Below are positions 50,379 through 59,478 of a stretch of 64,000 bases of DNA, one piece after another. The translations under genes and the position numbers were made by a program. Source of the DNA: Arenimonas metalli CF5-1 (GTDB taxonomy: Bacteria; Pseudomonadota; Gammaproteobacteria; Xanthomonadales; Xanthomonadaceae). Under the pieces are notes generated by a model. That model was given only the letters and a program-made list of their open reading frames with translations, was not told the DNA's origin and searched no databases. Where the stretch lies: NCBI RefSeq assembly GCF_000747155.1, contig NZ_AVCK01000063.1, positions 1 to 64,000 of the forward strand, given 5' to 3'. Positions within the stretch are counted from its first letter, which is position 1. The number at the start of each line of letters is the position of its first letter.

Positions 50379-51128
50379 ATGATCGAACTCCACCGCCACG
50401 GACCCATCCACGAGATCCGGCTGGCCCGCCCGCCGGTCAACGCGCTGACGCCGGAACTTCTGGCCGCGCTGCGCACCGCGGTGCAGGCGGCGCCGGCCGA
50501 CGGTGCCCGCGCCATCATCCTCACCGGCGGCAGCAAGGTGTTCTCGGGCGGCATGGACGTGCCGCACCTGATGGGCCTGGACCGCGCCGCGCTCGGACCG
50601 GGCTGGGCCTCGCTGTTCGCCGCCGCGCGCGCGATCGCCAACTGCCCGGTGCCGGTGGTGGCCGCGATCGGCGGCCACAGCCCGGCCGGCGGCTGCGTGC
50701 TGGCGCTGTGCTGCGACTACCGCATCATGGCCCGCGGCCCCTTCCGCATCGGCCTGAACGAAGTGCAGGTCGGTCTGGTCGCGCCCGACGCCATCCAGCA
50801 CCTGATGCGCCGCGTGGTGGGCCCGTATCGCGCCGAGCGCCTGCTGGTGTCCGGTGCGCTGGTGGAATCGGAGATGGCGCAGGCCATCGGCCTGGTCGAC
50901 GAACTCACCGACGCCGAACACGTCCTGGTGCGCGCCAGGCACTGGCTCGAGGAGCTGCTGGCGCTGCCGTCCGCCGCGATGCTGGCCACGCGCCGCATCG
51001 CCCGCGCCGACCTGGTGGCCGCGCTGGAGGGCTTCGACGACCGCCAGCTCGACGGCTTCATCGACGCCTGGTACGCCCCCGACACGCAGGCCGCCCTGCA
51101 GGCGCTGGTGGCCCGGCTGAAGAAGTGA
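50379..51128 (+). CDS. Enoyl-CoA hydratase/isomerase family protein
   Basis: 249 residues with the crotonase fold: oxyanion-hole segments ILTGGSKVFSGGMDVPHLMG and AAIGGHSPAGGCVLALCCDY. The position of the usual first catalytic Glu is occupied by LALCCDYR, and the second region reads GLNEVQVGLVAPD, so the exact reaction (hydratase, isomerase or other) is uncertain. Cytoplasmic acyl-CoA metabolism is expected. Its stop overlaps the start of the broken lipoprotein gene (GTGA). Confidence 0.85.
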   Translation: MIELHRHGPIHEIRLARPPVNALTPELLAALRTAVQAAPADGARAIILTGGSKVFSGGMDVPHLMGLDRAALGPGWASLFAAARAIANCPVPVVAAIGGHSPAGGCVLALCCDYRIMARGPFRIGLNEVQVGLVAPDAIQHLMRRVVGPYRAERLLVSGALVESEMAQAIGLVDELTDAEHVLVRARHWLEELLALPSAAMLATRRIARADLVAALEGFDDRQLDGFIDAWYAPDTQAALQALVARLKK

Positions 51129-51514
51129 GCGCGCGGCCGTCATCCCGCTGGCTGTGGCTGGCCGCCTGCCTTTGGCTGGTGGCCTGCGCGAAGCCGGTGC
51201 CGGTGGACTACGCCAACTAAGTCGGCCACTGGCGCGGCGACGGCACCCTGCTGGTGATCCGCGCCGACGGCCACGCCGACTACGAACGCGTGACCGGCAA
51301 ATCGCGACTGAGCATCGAGGGCGCCTGCCACTCGTTCACCGAGCGCGGCTTCAAGATCGGGATGGGGCTGCTCAGCGCCAGCTTCGAAGTGAGCCAGCCG
51401 CCGCGGCGGGTCGATGGCCGCTGGCGGATGACGGTGGACGGCGTCGAGCTCACCCGCGTGGACATCCTGCCGGTGGTGCCCGCCCGCGGAGCGGACGACA
51501 GCCTCCGGCTCTGA
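51125..51514 (+). pseudogene. Small lipoprotein gene broken by an in-frame TAA
   Basis: From GTG 51125 the frame encodes a lipoprotein signal (SRWLWLAACLWLVAC, lipobox LVAC, then AKPVPVDYAN) and meets TAA at 51218-51220. The same frame then continues for 97 codons as VGHWRGDGTLLVIRADGHAD to a TGA at 51512. One base change (TAC to TAA, giving a Tyr) would restore a 129-residue lipoprotein. The remainder shows no other damage, so the loss looks recent or is a sequencing error. The frame after the stop has no good new start. No known family recognised. Confidence 0.75.
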
Positions 51515-52366
51515 TCAGCCGCCGGTGGCCACCGGCCGCGCGCGATCGCTGACCCAGCCGCTCCACGACGGCGCATAGAGACGCGCCCCCGGCAATCCGG
51601 CGTGCGCCATCGCCAGCGCGTTGTGGCAGGCGGTCACGCCCGAGCCGCAGGACAGCACGACCTCGGACGCGGCGCGCCCGCCCAGCAGCGCCTTGAATTC
51701 AGCGGCAAGCACGTCCGCGGGCTTGAAACGACCGCCGGCAAGATTCGCGCCGAAGGGGCGGTTGAGCGCGCCCGGGATGTGTCCCGCCACGGGATCCAGC
51801 GGCTCGACGTCGCCGCGGAAACGCTCGGGCGCGCGCGCATCCAGCAGCCAGCCCGCGGGATCGGCGAGGCGCGCGACGATTTCGTCGGTGCCGACGATCT
51901 GGCGAGCGTCGAATTCCGCCGCGTACCGGCCGGGCGTGGGCGGCACTACCTCGGCAGACACCGGCAGGCCCTGCGCGGTCCACGCCGCGAACCCGCCATC
52001 GAGCACCGCCACCCGCGCGTGCCCGCACAGCCGCATCAGCCACCAGAAGCGCGCCGCCGCCATCGCGCCGTCGCCGGCGTCGTAGGCCACGACCTGGTGC
52101 GCGGGCGTGATCCCCAGGCGCACCAGCAGCGCACCGAACGCCGACGCCGCCGGCAGCGGGTGGCGGCCGAGCGCGGGCGGCTTGCCGTGGTCGCTGAGGT
52201 CGCGGTCGAGGTGGGCGTGCGCGGCGCCGGGAAGGTGCGATTCGCGCCAGGCGCGCTCGCCCCCGTCGGCGTCGGCGAGCGAATGCCGGCAGTCCACCAC
52301 GACCAGGTCGGCGCGGCCGAGCTCGGCCGCCAGCGCTTCGGGCGAGACCAGGGTTTGCCAGTTCAC
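51515..52366 (-). CDS. sseA: Thiosulfate/3-mercaptopyruvate sulfurtransferase (rhodanese)
   Basis: 283 residues, two rhodanese domains. The N-terminal inactive domain has VVVDCRHSLADADGG and AHLDRDLSDHGKPP. The C-terminal catalytic loop is CGSGVTACHNALAM; the CGSGVTA form is typical of mercaptopyruvate sulfurtransferases. It transfers sulfane sulfur to cyanide or thiols. It overlaps the NUDIX gene by 4 nt (ATGA) on the same strand. Confidence 0.9.
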   Translation of the reverse strand: MNWQTLVSPEALAAELGRADLVVVDCRHSLADADGGERAWRESHLPGAAHAHLDRDLSDHGKPPALGRHPLPAASAFGALLVRLGITPAHQVVAYDAGDGAMAAARFWWLMRLCGHARVAVLDGGFAAWTAQGLPVSAEVVPPTPGRYAAEFDARQIVGTDEIVARLADPAGWLLDARAPERFRGDVEPLDPVAGHIPGALNRPFGANLAGGRFKPADVLAAEFKALLGGRAASEVVLSCGSGVTACHNALAMAHAGLPGARLYAPSWSGWVSDRARPVATGG

Positions 52367-52983
52367 GCCGCCTGCTCCAGGCGCTGGCGGAAATTGACCA
52401 GCATCGCGGCGGTGGCGCCCCAGATGCGGTGGCCTTCGTAGCGGTACTCGAGCAGGCGGCGGCGACGGCCCTGCCAGTCCACTTCGAGTTCATGCACGTT
52501 GGCCGGATCGAGCAGGAAGCCCAGCGGCACTTCGAAGGCTTCCGCGACTTCGGACGGATCCACGACCGGCTGGTAGTCATCGCCCACCGTCGCCACCACC
52601 GGATAGACGTGGAAGCCGGTGATGGTCACGAAGGGATCGAGGTAGCCCAGCGGCGACGAGTGCGAGGAGGCCAGCCCGACTTCCTCTTGCGCTTCGCGCA
52701 GGGCGGCGGCGACCGGATCGGTGTCGCTGGCTTCGATGCGCCCGCCGGGGAAACTCACCTGCCCCGCGTGCAGCCTCAGCGCTTCGGTGCGGCGGGTCAG
52801 CAGCACGCGCGGGCCGGCGGGGCGCTGCACCAAGGCCACCAGCACGGCGGCCAGGCGCAGGGGCACGTCCAGCGGCAGCAGGTCGGCGAGTTCGGCGTGG
52901 TTCCAGCCGGGCCCGGACGGGGGCTGGTCGAGCGGATGCAGCGCGCGGGGCAGGCGTTCGAACGGATCGAACGGCGGGCTCAC
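52363..52983 (-). CDS. nudL: CoA pyrophosphatase, NUDIX family (NudL-like)
   Basis: 206 residues from GTG 52983, which overlaps the stop of the DUF1289 gene (GTGA). The NudL/UPF0035 motif LLTRRTEALRLHAGQVSFPG leads into the NUDIX box GGRIEASDTDPVAAALREAQ followed by EEVGL. It hydrolyses CoA or acyl-CoA to 4'-phosphopantetheine products. Longer starts upstream give a basic, low-complexity extension and are rejected. Confidence 0.88.
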   Translation of the reverse strand: MSPPFDPFERLPRALHPLDQPPSGPGWNHAELADLLPLDVPLRLAAVLVALVQRPAGPRVLLTRRTEALRLHAGQVSFPGGRIEASDTDPVAAALREAQEEVGLASSHSSPLGYLDPFVTITGFHVYPVVATVGDDYQPVVDPSEVAEAFEVPLGFLLDPANVHELEVDWQGRRRRLLEYRYEGHRIWGATAAMLVNFRQRLEQAA

Positions 52984-53165
52984 ACCCGTTGCGCCTCGCG
53001 ACGCGGCAGGACGACATCCATGAGCTGCAGGCGCTCGTCGTCGTTCATCTGCGACCAGCGCGCGATCTCGGCGCTGGTGCGGTGGCAGCCTTCGCACAGG
53101 CCTTGGGCATCCAGGGAACAGATCCCGACGCAAGGGCTGAGGACGGCGCGGAAAGGGGTTTGCAT
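52980..53165 (-). CDS. DUF1289 domain-containing small protein
   Basis: 61 residues from ATG 53165. The four-cysteine signature SPCVGICSLDAQGLCEGCHR followed by EIARWSQM identifies DUF1289, a probable small metal-binding protein of unknown role. It is the first gene of a tightly overlapping trio (DUF1289, nudL, sseA). Proteins of this family often sit beside NUDIX or metabolic genes. Confidence 0.88.
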   Translation of the reverse strand: MQTPFRAVLSPCVGICSLDAQGLCEGCHRTSAEIARWSQMNDDERLQLMDVVLPRREAQRV

Positions 53166-53214
53166 GCAGGCGACGCCAGTCCGCCGCGCCCCGGGGGCGC
53201 GGCGGACCGCGGGA

Positions 53215-53946
53215 TTACTTGATGCCAACCAGCTTGATGTCGAGGATCAGGGCCTGGCCCGGACCCAGCGGGCGCGGGTTGTCGCCGAAGGCCTTGTTCG
53301 GCGGCACGAACACTTCCCAGCGCGAACCGGTCGGCATCATCATCATCGCCTCGCGACCACCCTCGATCGGGAACTGCGAAAGCTCGAACGAAGCCGGCTG
53401 CGGGTTCGGGTTGTTCTGGGCGTAGGTGTTGAAGAACTCCTGGCCCGTGGTGATCGAACCGCGGTAGTGCACCTGCACCGTGCTGTTGGCCGTCGGCTTC
53501 GGGCCGGTGCCGGTCTCGATGATGCGGTACTGCACGCCGCTCGGCAGGGTCACGACGCCGGTCTTGGTGCGGTTCGCGGCCAGGAAGGCCTCGGACTTGG
53601 CGCGGTTTTCGCGCGCGGCGGTCTCGAGCTCGGCGCGCATCTTGGCGCCCATGCGCTGCTGCAGGCCGGCCAGCTGCGCTTCCATCTGCGGCTGCGGGTA
53701 GGCGGCCGGCTTCTTGGCATAGCCGTCCTGGATCGCGCGGATCACGGCGTTGATGTCGATGTCGTTACCCAGCTGGGCGAGGCCGGCACCCTGGTCGTAA
53801 CCGACGGCGTAGCTGAGGACGGCCTTGTCCAGCGGCGCCGGCGCGGGGGCCTGCTGCTGGGCGGGGGCCGGGGCGGTCTGGGCAACGGCGACGCCGGCTC
53901 CGAGACCAAGGGCCGCCAGGGAGGCAGCCAACAGACGCAACTTCAT
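53215..53946 (-). CDS. FKBP-type peptidyl-prolyl cis-trans isomerase, exported
   Basis: 243 residues from ATG 53946 with a signal peptide (LRLLAASLAALGLGAGVAVA). Residues ~38-125 form the FkpA/Mip-like N-terminal dimerisation helix, and the FKBP domain covers ~130-243 (YRIIETGTGPKPTANSTVQV, HYRGSITTGQEFFNTY, GSRWEVFVPPNKAFGD). A Gln/Pro/Ala-rich linker follows the signal. It is probably a periplasmic or outer-membrane Mip/FkpA-like folding factor. Confidence 0.92.
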   Translation of the reverse strand: MKLRLLAASLAALGLGAGVAVAQTAPAPAQQQAPAPAPLDKAVLSYAVGYDQGAGLAQLGNDIDINAVIRAIQDGYAKKPAAYPQPQMEAQLAGLQQRMGAKMRAELETAARENRAKSEAFLAANRTKTGVVTLPSGVQYRIIETGTGPKPTANSTVQVHYRGSITTGQEFFNTYAQNNPNPQPASFELSQFPIEGGREAMMMMPTGSRWEVFVPPNKAFGDNPRPLGPGQALILDIKLVGIK

Positions 53947-54107
53947 CAGGAAATCTCCGGTGGTGGAAAGGGGGCGCTGTGGCGTCCCAAAGGCCGCGCT
54001 AGGATATCCCCCGCACGGCTGAACCGCTACTGACACGGGCCAGTCGCCCTCGTCCGACCCGCGCGGACGCCAAGAGTTCCCTGAATCCCCGCCCGAACGG
54101 AGCCCCC

Positions 54108-54890
54108 ATGACCTTCCGCAACCTGCTCGTCGAGGACGCCGGCGCCGTCCGCCGGATCACGCTCAACCGCCCCGACAAGCTCAACGCCCTGAACCACGAG
54201 ACCCTGTCCGAACTGCACGAGGCCTTCGCCGCCGCCGCGGGCGACGCCGCCGTCCGGGTGGTGGTGCTGACCGGCGCCGGCCCCAAGGCCTTCGTCGCCG
54301 GCGCCGACATCGCCGAGATGAACGGCCTGACCCCGGCCCAGGCGCGCGACTTCTCCCGCCATGGCCAGCGCCTGATGAGCCGCATCGAGCAGCTGGGCAA
54401 GCCCGTGGTGGCGATGGTGAATGGCTTCGCGCTCGGCGGTGGCCTGGAGCTGGCGATGGCCTGCCACCTGCGCATCGCCGCCGACACCGCCAAGGTCGGC
54501 CAGCCCGAGATCAACCTCGGCCTGGTGCCTGGCTTCGGCGGCACCCAGCGCCTGTTGCGCCTGGCCGGCCGGTCGGCCGCGCTGGAGCTGTGCCTGCTGG
54601 GCCAGCCGATCGACGCCGCCCGCGCCGCGGCCCTCGGCATCCTGACCCGCGTGGTGCCGGCCGCCGAGCTCGAGGCCGAGACGATGAAAGTGGCGAACCA
54701 ACTGGCCAACGCCGCGCCGCAGGCACTGCGCGGCATCCTGGACGCGGTGCTGGTCGGCGGCGAAGCCGCGCTCGACGCCGGCCTCGAGTTCGAAACCCAG
54801 GTGTTCGCGGTCACCTTCAGCACCGAGGACATGAAGGAAGGCACCAGCGCCTTCCTCGCCCGCCGCAGCCCGACCTTCAGCGGCCGCTGA
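54108..54890 (+). CDS. Enoyl-CoA hydratase
   Basis: 260 residues, crotonase fold. Substrate and oxyanion segments are [34 protein letters not shown] and [20 protein letters not shown]; the two catalytic acid positions (GGGLELAM and [20 protein letters not shown]) are present, as in short-chain enoyl-CoA hydratases. It adds water to trans-2-enoyl-CoA in fatty-acid oxidation. It ends 15 nt before rsxC. Confidence 0.92.
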   Translation: MTFRNLLVEDAGAVRRITLNRPDKLNALNHETLSELHEAFAAAAGDAAVRVVVLTGAGPKAFVAGADIAEMNGLTPAQARDFSRHGQRLMSRIEQLGKPVVAMVNGFALGGGLELAMACHLRIAADTAKVGQPEINLGLVPGFGGTQRLLRLAGRSAALELCLLGQPIDAARAAALGILTRVVPAAELEAETMKVANQLANAAPQALRGILDAVLVGGEAALDAGLEFETQVFAVTFSTEDMKEGTSAFLARRSPTFSGR

Positions 54891-54905
54891 GGGCGACCAC
54901 TGGCC

Positions 54906-56411
54906 GTGCGCCTGCACTCCTTCCCCGGCGGCCTGCGCCTGCCCGGCCACAAGGACGCATCGCGCGCGGGCGGACTGCAGGCGGTGCCGATGCCGCCCGA
55001 GCTCCACCTGGCGCTGCAGCAGCACGCAGGGCTGCCCGCCCTGCCCTGCGTTTTGCCGGGCGAGCGGGTGGCGCGCGGCCAGTGCCTCGCCCGCGCCGAC
55101 GGCGAATTCAGCGCCGACCTGCATGCGCCCTGCGCCGGCCGAATGCTGGCGATCGCACCGGGTGACCCGTCCGCCCCGCCGGGCCGCCAGGGCGCGCACC
55201 TCGTGCTGGCCTGCGAGGGCGATGACACCGTCGCGCCGTGGCCCGCGCTCGATCCGGCGACCGCCTCGCCGGACGCACTGCGCGAGCGCATCCGCGCCGC
55301 GGGGCTGGTGGGATTGGGCGGCGCCGGCTTCCCGACCGCGGAAAAGCTTTCGGTGGGCCGCGACCTGCTGGTGCTCAACGGCGCCGAGTGCGAACCCTGG
55401 ATCGCCTGCGACGACGCGCTGCTGCGCCACCACGCCGAGGAAGTCGTGCTGGGCGGAAGGATGCTGGCGCGCATCGTCGGCGCGCCGCGGGTGCTGCTGG
55501 CGATCGAGGACAGCATGCCGGAGGCGCTCGCGGCGGCGCGCGCCGCCTGCGACGCGCATGGCGAGGGCGTCGTCGAGGTGGTGTCCGTACCGACCATTTA
55601 CCCGGAAGGCGGCGAGCGCCAGCTCATCCGCGTGCTCACCGGCCGCGAGGTGCCGCGCGGCGGCCTGCCGCGCGACCTCGGCGTGATCGTGCAGAACGTC
55701 GGCACCGCGCGCGCCGCGTGGCGGGCCGTGGCGCACGGCGAACCGCTGCTCGAACGCATCGTCACCGTCACCGGCCCGGGCGTCGCGCGACCGGGCAACT
55801 TCATCGTGCCGCTGGGCACGCCGGTTTCGCACCTCGTGGCGCAGGCCGGCGGCTACACGCCGCAGGCGCGCCGCCTGCTGCTGGGCGGGCCGATGATGGG
55901 CCTGGCGCTGCCGCACGACGGCTTCGCGATCGGCAAGCCCGACAACTGCGTGCTGGTGCTGGGCGACGCCGAGCTGCGCCCCGCCGGCGACGAGATGCCC
56001 TGCATCCGCTGCGGCGACTGCGCCTCCGCCTGCCCGGCCCGCCTGCTGCCGCAGCAGCTGCTATGGCAGGTGCGCGCCGACCGGCTCGACGACGCGCGCG
56101 AACAAGGCCTGTTCGACTGCATCGAATGCGGCTGCTGCGACCTGGCCTGCCCCAGCCACATCCCGCTGACCGCGCACTTCCGGCACGGCAAGTCGGAGCT
56201 GCGCGCCCGCGCCGTTGAAACCGAACGCGCCCACGCGGCGCGCGAGCGCTACGAAACGCGGCTGCAGCGCCTGCAGCGCGAAGCCGCCGAGCGCGAGCAG
56301 CGCCTGGCCGAGCGTCGCGCCGGCGCGGCGAGCGCCGACGCGGTGGCGGCCGCGTTGGAGCGCGCTCGCGCCCGCCGCGCCGCCGGCACCGAGGGCGGCA
56401 CCGACGCATGA
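54906..56411 (+). CDS. rsxC: Rnf/Rsx electron transport complex subunit C
   Basis: 501 residues starting at GTG 54906. The N-terminal RnfC barrel is [20 protein letters not shown], and the NADH/FMN-binding core contains [16 protein letters not shown]. Two 4Fe-4S motifs lie near 365-420: [16 protein letters not shown] and [16 protein letters not shown]. The C-terminus is a charged Ala/Arg/Glu coiled-coil-like tail. The complex moves electrons between ferredoxin or SoxR and NADH at the inner membrane. It overlaps rsxD by 4 nt. Confidence 0.95.
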   Translation: MRLHSFPGGLRLPGHKDASRAGGLQAVPMPPELHLALQQHAGLPALPCVLPGERVARGQCLARADGEFSADLHAPCAGRMLAIAPGDPSAPPGRQGAHLVLACEGDDTVAPWPALDPATASPDALRERIRAAGLVGLGGAGFPTAEKLSVGRDLLVLNGAECEPWIACDDALLRHHAEEVVLGGRMLARIVGAPRVLLAIEDSMPEALAAARAACDAHGEGVVEVVSVPTIYPEGGERQLIRVLTGREVPRGGLPRDLGVIVQNVGTARAAWRAVAHGEPLLERIVTVTGPGVARPGNFIVPLGTPVSHLVAQAGGYTPQARRLLLGGPMMGLALPHDGFAIGKPDNCVLVLGDAELRPAGDEMPCIRCGDCASACPARLLPQQLLWQVRADRLDDAREQGLFDCIECGCCDLACPSHIPLTAHFRHGKSELRARAVETERAHAARERYETRLQRLQREAAEREQRLAERRAGAASADAVAAALERARARRAAGTEGGTDA

Positions 56412-57454
56412 AGACCTTCGACACCGCCCCCGCGCCGCACCTGCCCGCGCGCCGCAGCGTGCGCGAGTTGATGGGCCTGGTGCTGCTGGCACTGGTGCCT
56501 GGCACGGCCGCGCACGCCTGGTTCTTCGGGCCCGGCGTGCTGGTGCAGGCGCTGCTGGCCGTCGCGTTCGCGCTGGCCTTCGAGGCGGCGATGCTGAAGC
56601 TGCGCGCGCGGCCGCTGCGTCCCTTCCTCGGCGATCTGAGCGCGCCGCTGACCGCGGTGCTGTTCGCGCTTTCCCTGCCGCCGCTGGCGCCGTGGTGGGT
56701 GGCGGCGATCGGCCTGTTCGCGGCGATCGTGTTCGCGAAGCATCTTTACGGCGGGCTGGGCCACAACCTGTTCAATCCGGCGATGGTGGGCGTGGCGGTG
56801 GTGCTGCTGTGCTTCCCTCGCGAGTTCACCCAGTGGCTGCCGCCGGCCGGGCTGGACCCGGCGCTGGTGGCGCCGGGGCTGCTGGATTCGCTGCGCGCCA
56901 TCCTCACCGGCGAACTGCCCGCGCCGTGGCGCTGGGACATGCTGGCGCAGGCCACGCCGCTCGACACCGTGCGCACCCTGGCCAACGAAGGCGCGACCCT
57001 GGCCGAGATCCGCGGTGCGCCGCTGTTCGGCGACTTCGGCGGCCGCGGCTGGGAGTGGGTGGCGAATTTCTACGCGCTGGGCGGGCTGTTCCTGCTGTGG
57101 AAGCGCGTGATCCCCTGGCAGGTGCCGGTGGCGACGCTGGGCACCGTGGTGCTGGTGGCGCTGCCGTTCTGGCTCTACGACCCGGACCTGCACCCCTTCC
57201 CGCTGCAGCACGTGTTCTCGGGCGCGCTGGTGCTGGCGGCGTTCTTCATCGCCACCGATCCGGTGAGCGGCTGCACGACGCCGCGCGGGCGGCTGCTGTT
57301 CGGCGCCGGCGTGGCGCTGCTGACGCTGGTGATCCGGCGCTGGGGCGCGTTCCCCGATGGCGTGGCGTTCGCCGTGCTGCTGATGAACTGCGCGGCGCCC
57401 TGGCTCGACCGGGTCTCGCGCCCGCGCATCTTCGGCGAAGGCAAGGCGCCGTGA
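56408..57454 (+). CDS. rsxD: Rnf/Rsx electron transport complex subunit D
   Basis: 348 residues, about nine to ten membrane segments. Family signatures are KHLYGGLGHNLFNPAMVG and FFIATDPVSGCTTPRGRLLF. The FMN-bearing Thr lies in the segment QATPLDTVR. ATG 56408 overlaps the rsxC stop (ATGA) and its stop overlaps rsxG (GTGA). Confidence 0.95.
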   Translation: MKTFDTAPAPHLPARRSVRELMGLVLLALVPGTAAHAWFFGPGVLVQALLAVAFALAFEAAMLKLRARPLRPFLGDLSAPLTAVLFALSLPPLAPWWVAAIGLFAAIVFAKHLYGGLGHNLFNPAMVGVAVVLLCFPREFTQWLPPAGLDPALVAPGLLDSLRAILTGELPAPWRWDMLAQATPLDTVRTLANEGATLAEIRGAPLFGDFGGRGWEWVANFYALGGLFLLWKRVIPWQVPVATLGTVVLVALPFWLYDPDLHPFPLQHVFSGALVLAAFFIATDPVSGCTTPRGRLLFGAGVALLTLVIRRWGAFPDGVAFAVLLMNCAAPWLDRVSRPRIFGEGKAP

Positions 57455-58122
57455 ACGAAGCCACCCGCGAATCGCTGCGCGCCGGCCTGCAGCTCGGGCT
57501 GGCGGCGCTGGTGGCCACCGCCCTGCTGGCGGGCACCTATTTCCTGACCCGCGACCGCATCGGAGCGGCCGAGCACCGCGCGCGCATGCAGGCGCTGGAA
57601 GTGGTGCTGCCGGCCGCGCGCTACGACAACGACCTGCTCGCCGACACTGTGCAGGTGCAGGCGCCTGCGTGGCTCGGCGACGAGGCCACCACCGTGCATC
57701 GCGCGACGCTCGCCGGCGCGCCCAGCGCGCTGGTGTTCGAAACCGTGGCCCCCGACGGCTACGGCGGCCCGATCCGGCTGCTGCTGGCGATCGCCACCGA
57801 CGGCCGCGTGCTGGGCGTGCGGGTCACCACCCACCGGGAAACCCCGGGCCTGGGCGACGACATCGAGGCCGGGCGCAGCGACTGGATCACGCGCTTCCAG
57901 GGCCGCGCGCTCGGCGACCCGCCCACCGCCGGCTGGGCCGTGCGCAAGGACGGCGGCGACTTCGACCAGTTCGCGGGCGCGACGGTGACGCCGCGCGCCG
58001 TGGTGCGTGCCGTGCATCGGGCGCTGCAGTTCACGCAGCGCCACGGCGACGCGATCCGCGCCGCCGCGCCGGGCGATACACTGCGCTTTCCCACCGCCCC
58101 CGACGCCCCGCGCGCCCGATGA
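57451..58122 (+). CDS. rsxG: Rnf/Rsx electron transport complex subunit G
   Basis: 223 residues from GTG 57451 overlapping the rsxD stop. One N-terminal membrane anchor (LGLAALVATALLAGTYFL) precedes a periplasmic FMN domain with YGGPIRLLLAIATDGRVLGV, HRETPGLGDDIE and the FMN-threonine motif AGATVTPRAVV (usually SGAT). Confidence 0.94.
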   Translation: MNEATRESLRAGLQLGLAALVATALLAGTYFLTRDRIGAAEHRARMQALEVVLPAARYDNDLLADTVQVQAPAWLGDEATTVHRATLAGAPSALVFETVAPDGYGGPIRLLLAIATDGRVLGVRVTTHRETPGLGDDIEAGRSDWITRFQGRALGDPPTAGWAVRKDGGDFDQFAGATVTPRAVVRAVHRALQFTQRHGDAIRAAAPGDTLRFPTAPDAPRAR

Positions 58123-58757
58123 GCTCGCCCCGCGCCATCCTCGAGTACGGCCTGTCCAGCGGCAACACCGGGCTGGTGCAGCTGCTGGGGCTGTGCCCGC
58201 TGCTGGCGGTCTCGAACAACGCGGTGAACGCGCTCGGCCTCGGCCTGGCCACGGTGCTCGCGCTCACCTGCACCAATGCCGCGGTCGCCGGCGTGCGGCG
58301 GCTGACGCGGCGCGACGTGCGCATCCCGGCTTTCGTGATGATCATCGCCGCCGTGGTCACCTCGATCGAGCTGGCGATGCGTGCCTGGCTGCCGGAGCTG
58401 CACGCGGTGCTGGGCCTGTTCATCCCGCTGATCGTCACCAACTGCGCGCTGATGGGGCGGGCCGAGGCCTTCGCCTCGCGCCACTCGCCCGGGCTGGCGG
58501 CGCTCGACGGCTTCGCGATCGGGCTCGGCTTCCTGTGGGTGCTGCTGGCGATCGGCGCCGTGCGCGAGCTGGCGGGCGAAGGCAGCCTGTTCGCCGGTGC
58601 CGGCGCACTGCTGGGCCTGCCGGCGCTGGAAGTCTCGGTGCCGGGCTACCCCGGCTTTCTGCTGGCGGTGCTGCCGATCGGCGCCTTCGTGGTGCTGGCG
58701 GTCCTGGTGGCGATCCGCCAGGCCTGGCGACTGCGCCGCGCGGAGGCCGCGCGATGA
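58119..58757 (+). CDS. rsxE: Rnf/Rsx electron transport complex subunit E
   Basis: 212 residues, about six membrane segments. RsxE signatures: LLGLCPLLAVSNNAVNALGL, FVMIIAAVVTSIELAMRAWL and IPLIVTNCALMGRAEAFAS. ATG 58119 overlaps the rsxG stop, and nth overlaps its end. No RsxA or RsxB occurs in the window. Confidence 0.95.
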   Translation: MSSPRAILEYGLSSGNTGLVQLLGLCPLLAVSNNAVNALGLGLATVLALTCTNAAVAGVRRLTRRDVRIPAFVMIIAAVVTSIELAMRAWLPELHAVLGLFIPLIVTNCALMGRAEAFASRHSPGLAALDGFAIGLGFLWVLLAIGAVRELAGEGSLFAGAGALLGLPALEVSVPGYPGFLLAVLPIGAFVVLAVLVAIRQAWRLRRAEAAR

Positions 58758-59401
58758 TGAAGGCGGACCAGCGCCGCGAACTGTTCGCGCGCCTGAAGGA
58801 GCTCAACCCCAAGCCCACCACCGAGCTCGAGTACTCGACGCCGTTCGAGCTGCTGGTCGCGGTGACGCTGTCGGCGCAGGCGACCGACGTGGGCGTGAAC
58901 AAGGCGACCCGCAAGCTCTTCCCGGTCGCCAACACGCCGGCCGCGATCCTGGCGCTGGGCGAGGACGGGCTGAAGAAATACATCTCGACGATCGGGCTGT
59001 TCAACGCCAAGGCGGCGAATGTGATCGCCGCCTGCCGGATCCTGGTCGAACAGCACGGCGGCGAGGTGCCGCGCGACCGCGAGTCGCTCGAAGCCCTGCC
59101 CGGCGTCGGCCGCAAGACCGCCAACGTGGTGCTCAACACCGCCTTCGGCGAGCCCACCATCGCGGTGGACACCCACATCTTCCGCGTTTCCAACCGCACC
59201 GGCCTGGCGCCGGGCAAGACCGTGCGCGCGGTCGAGGACAAGCTGCTCAAGGCCGTGCCGGCCGAATACCGCCTCGACGCCCACCACTGGCTGATCCTGC
59301 ACGGCCGCTACGCCTGCAAGGCCCGCAAGCCCGACTGCCCCCAGTGCGTCATCCGCGACCTCTGCCGCTACCGCGACAAGACCCCGCCAGGCCGGGACTG
59401 A
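58754..59401 (+). CDS. nth: Endonuclease III
   Basis: 215 residues from ATG 58754 (ATG 58757 also possible), overlapping rsxE. Helix-hairpin-helix LPGVGRKTANVVL carries the catalytic Lys, and Asp lies in IAVDTHIFRVSNR. The 4Fe-4S cluster motif is CKARKPDCPQCVIRDLC. It removes oxidised pyrimidines and cuts abasic sites in base excision repair. Linkage to the rsx genes is conserved in many gammaproteobacteria. Confidence 0.97.
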   Translation: MMKADQRRELFARLKELNPKPTTELEYSTPFELLVAVTLSAQATDVGVNKATRKLFPVANTPAAILALGEDGLKKYISTIGLFNAKAANVIAACRILVEQHGGEVPRDRESLEALPGVGRKTANVVLNTAFGEPTIAVDTHIFRVSNRTGLAPGKTVRAVEDKLLKAVPAEYRLDAHHWLILHGRYACKARKPDCPQCVIRDLCRYRDKTPPGRD

Positions 59402-59408
59402 AAGCTTC

Positions 59409-59420
59409 TTGACGCGTCAA
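59409..59420. repeat. TTGACGCGTCAA palindrome, possible remnant of the GCGGAT repeat
   Basis: The 12-bp perfect palindrome followed by an A run has the same outer bases (TTGACGCG and CGTCAA) as the arms of the repeat at 29342-29479, and lies in the same kind of convergent-gene gap. Confidence 0.4.
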
Positions 59421-59451
59421 AAAAAACACCCCCGGCCAAGGCCGGGGGTGT
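59418..59451 (-). terminator. Intrinsic terminator of the porin gene
   Basis: Minus strand: a 12-bp stem ACACCCCCGGCC..GGCCGGGGGTGT with a 2-nt spacer in the centre followed by eight T. It may also slow nth transcripts from the other side. Confidence 0.9.
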
Positions 59452-59478
59452 CCGGGAACCCATCCCTTTACGCGCGGA

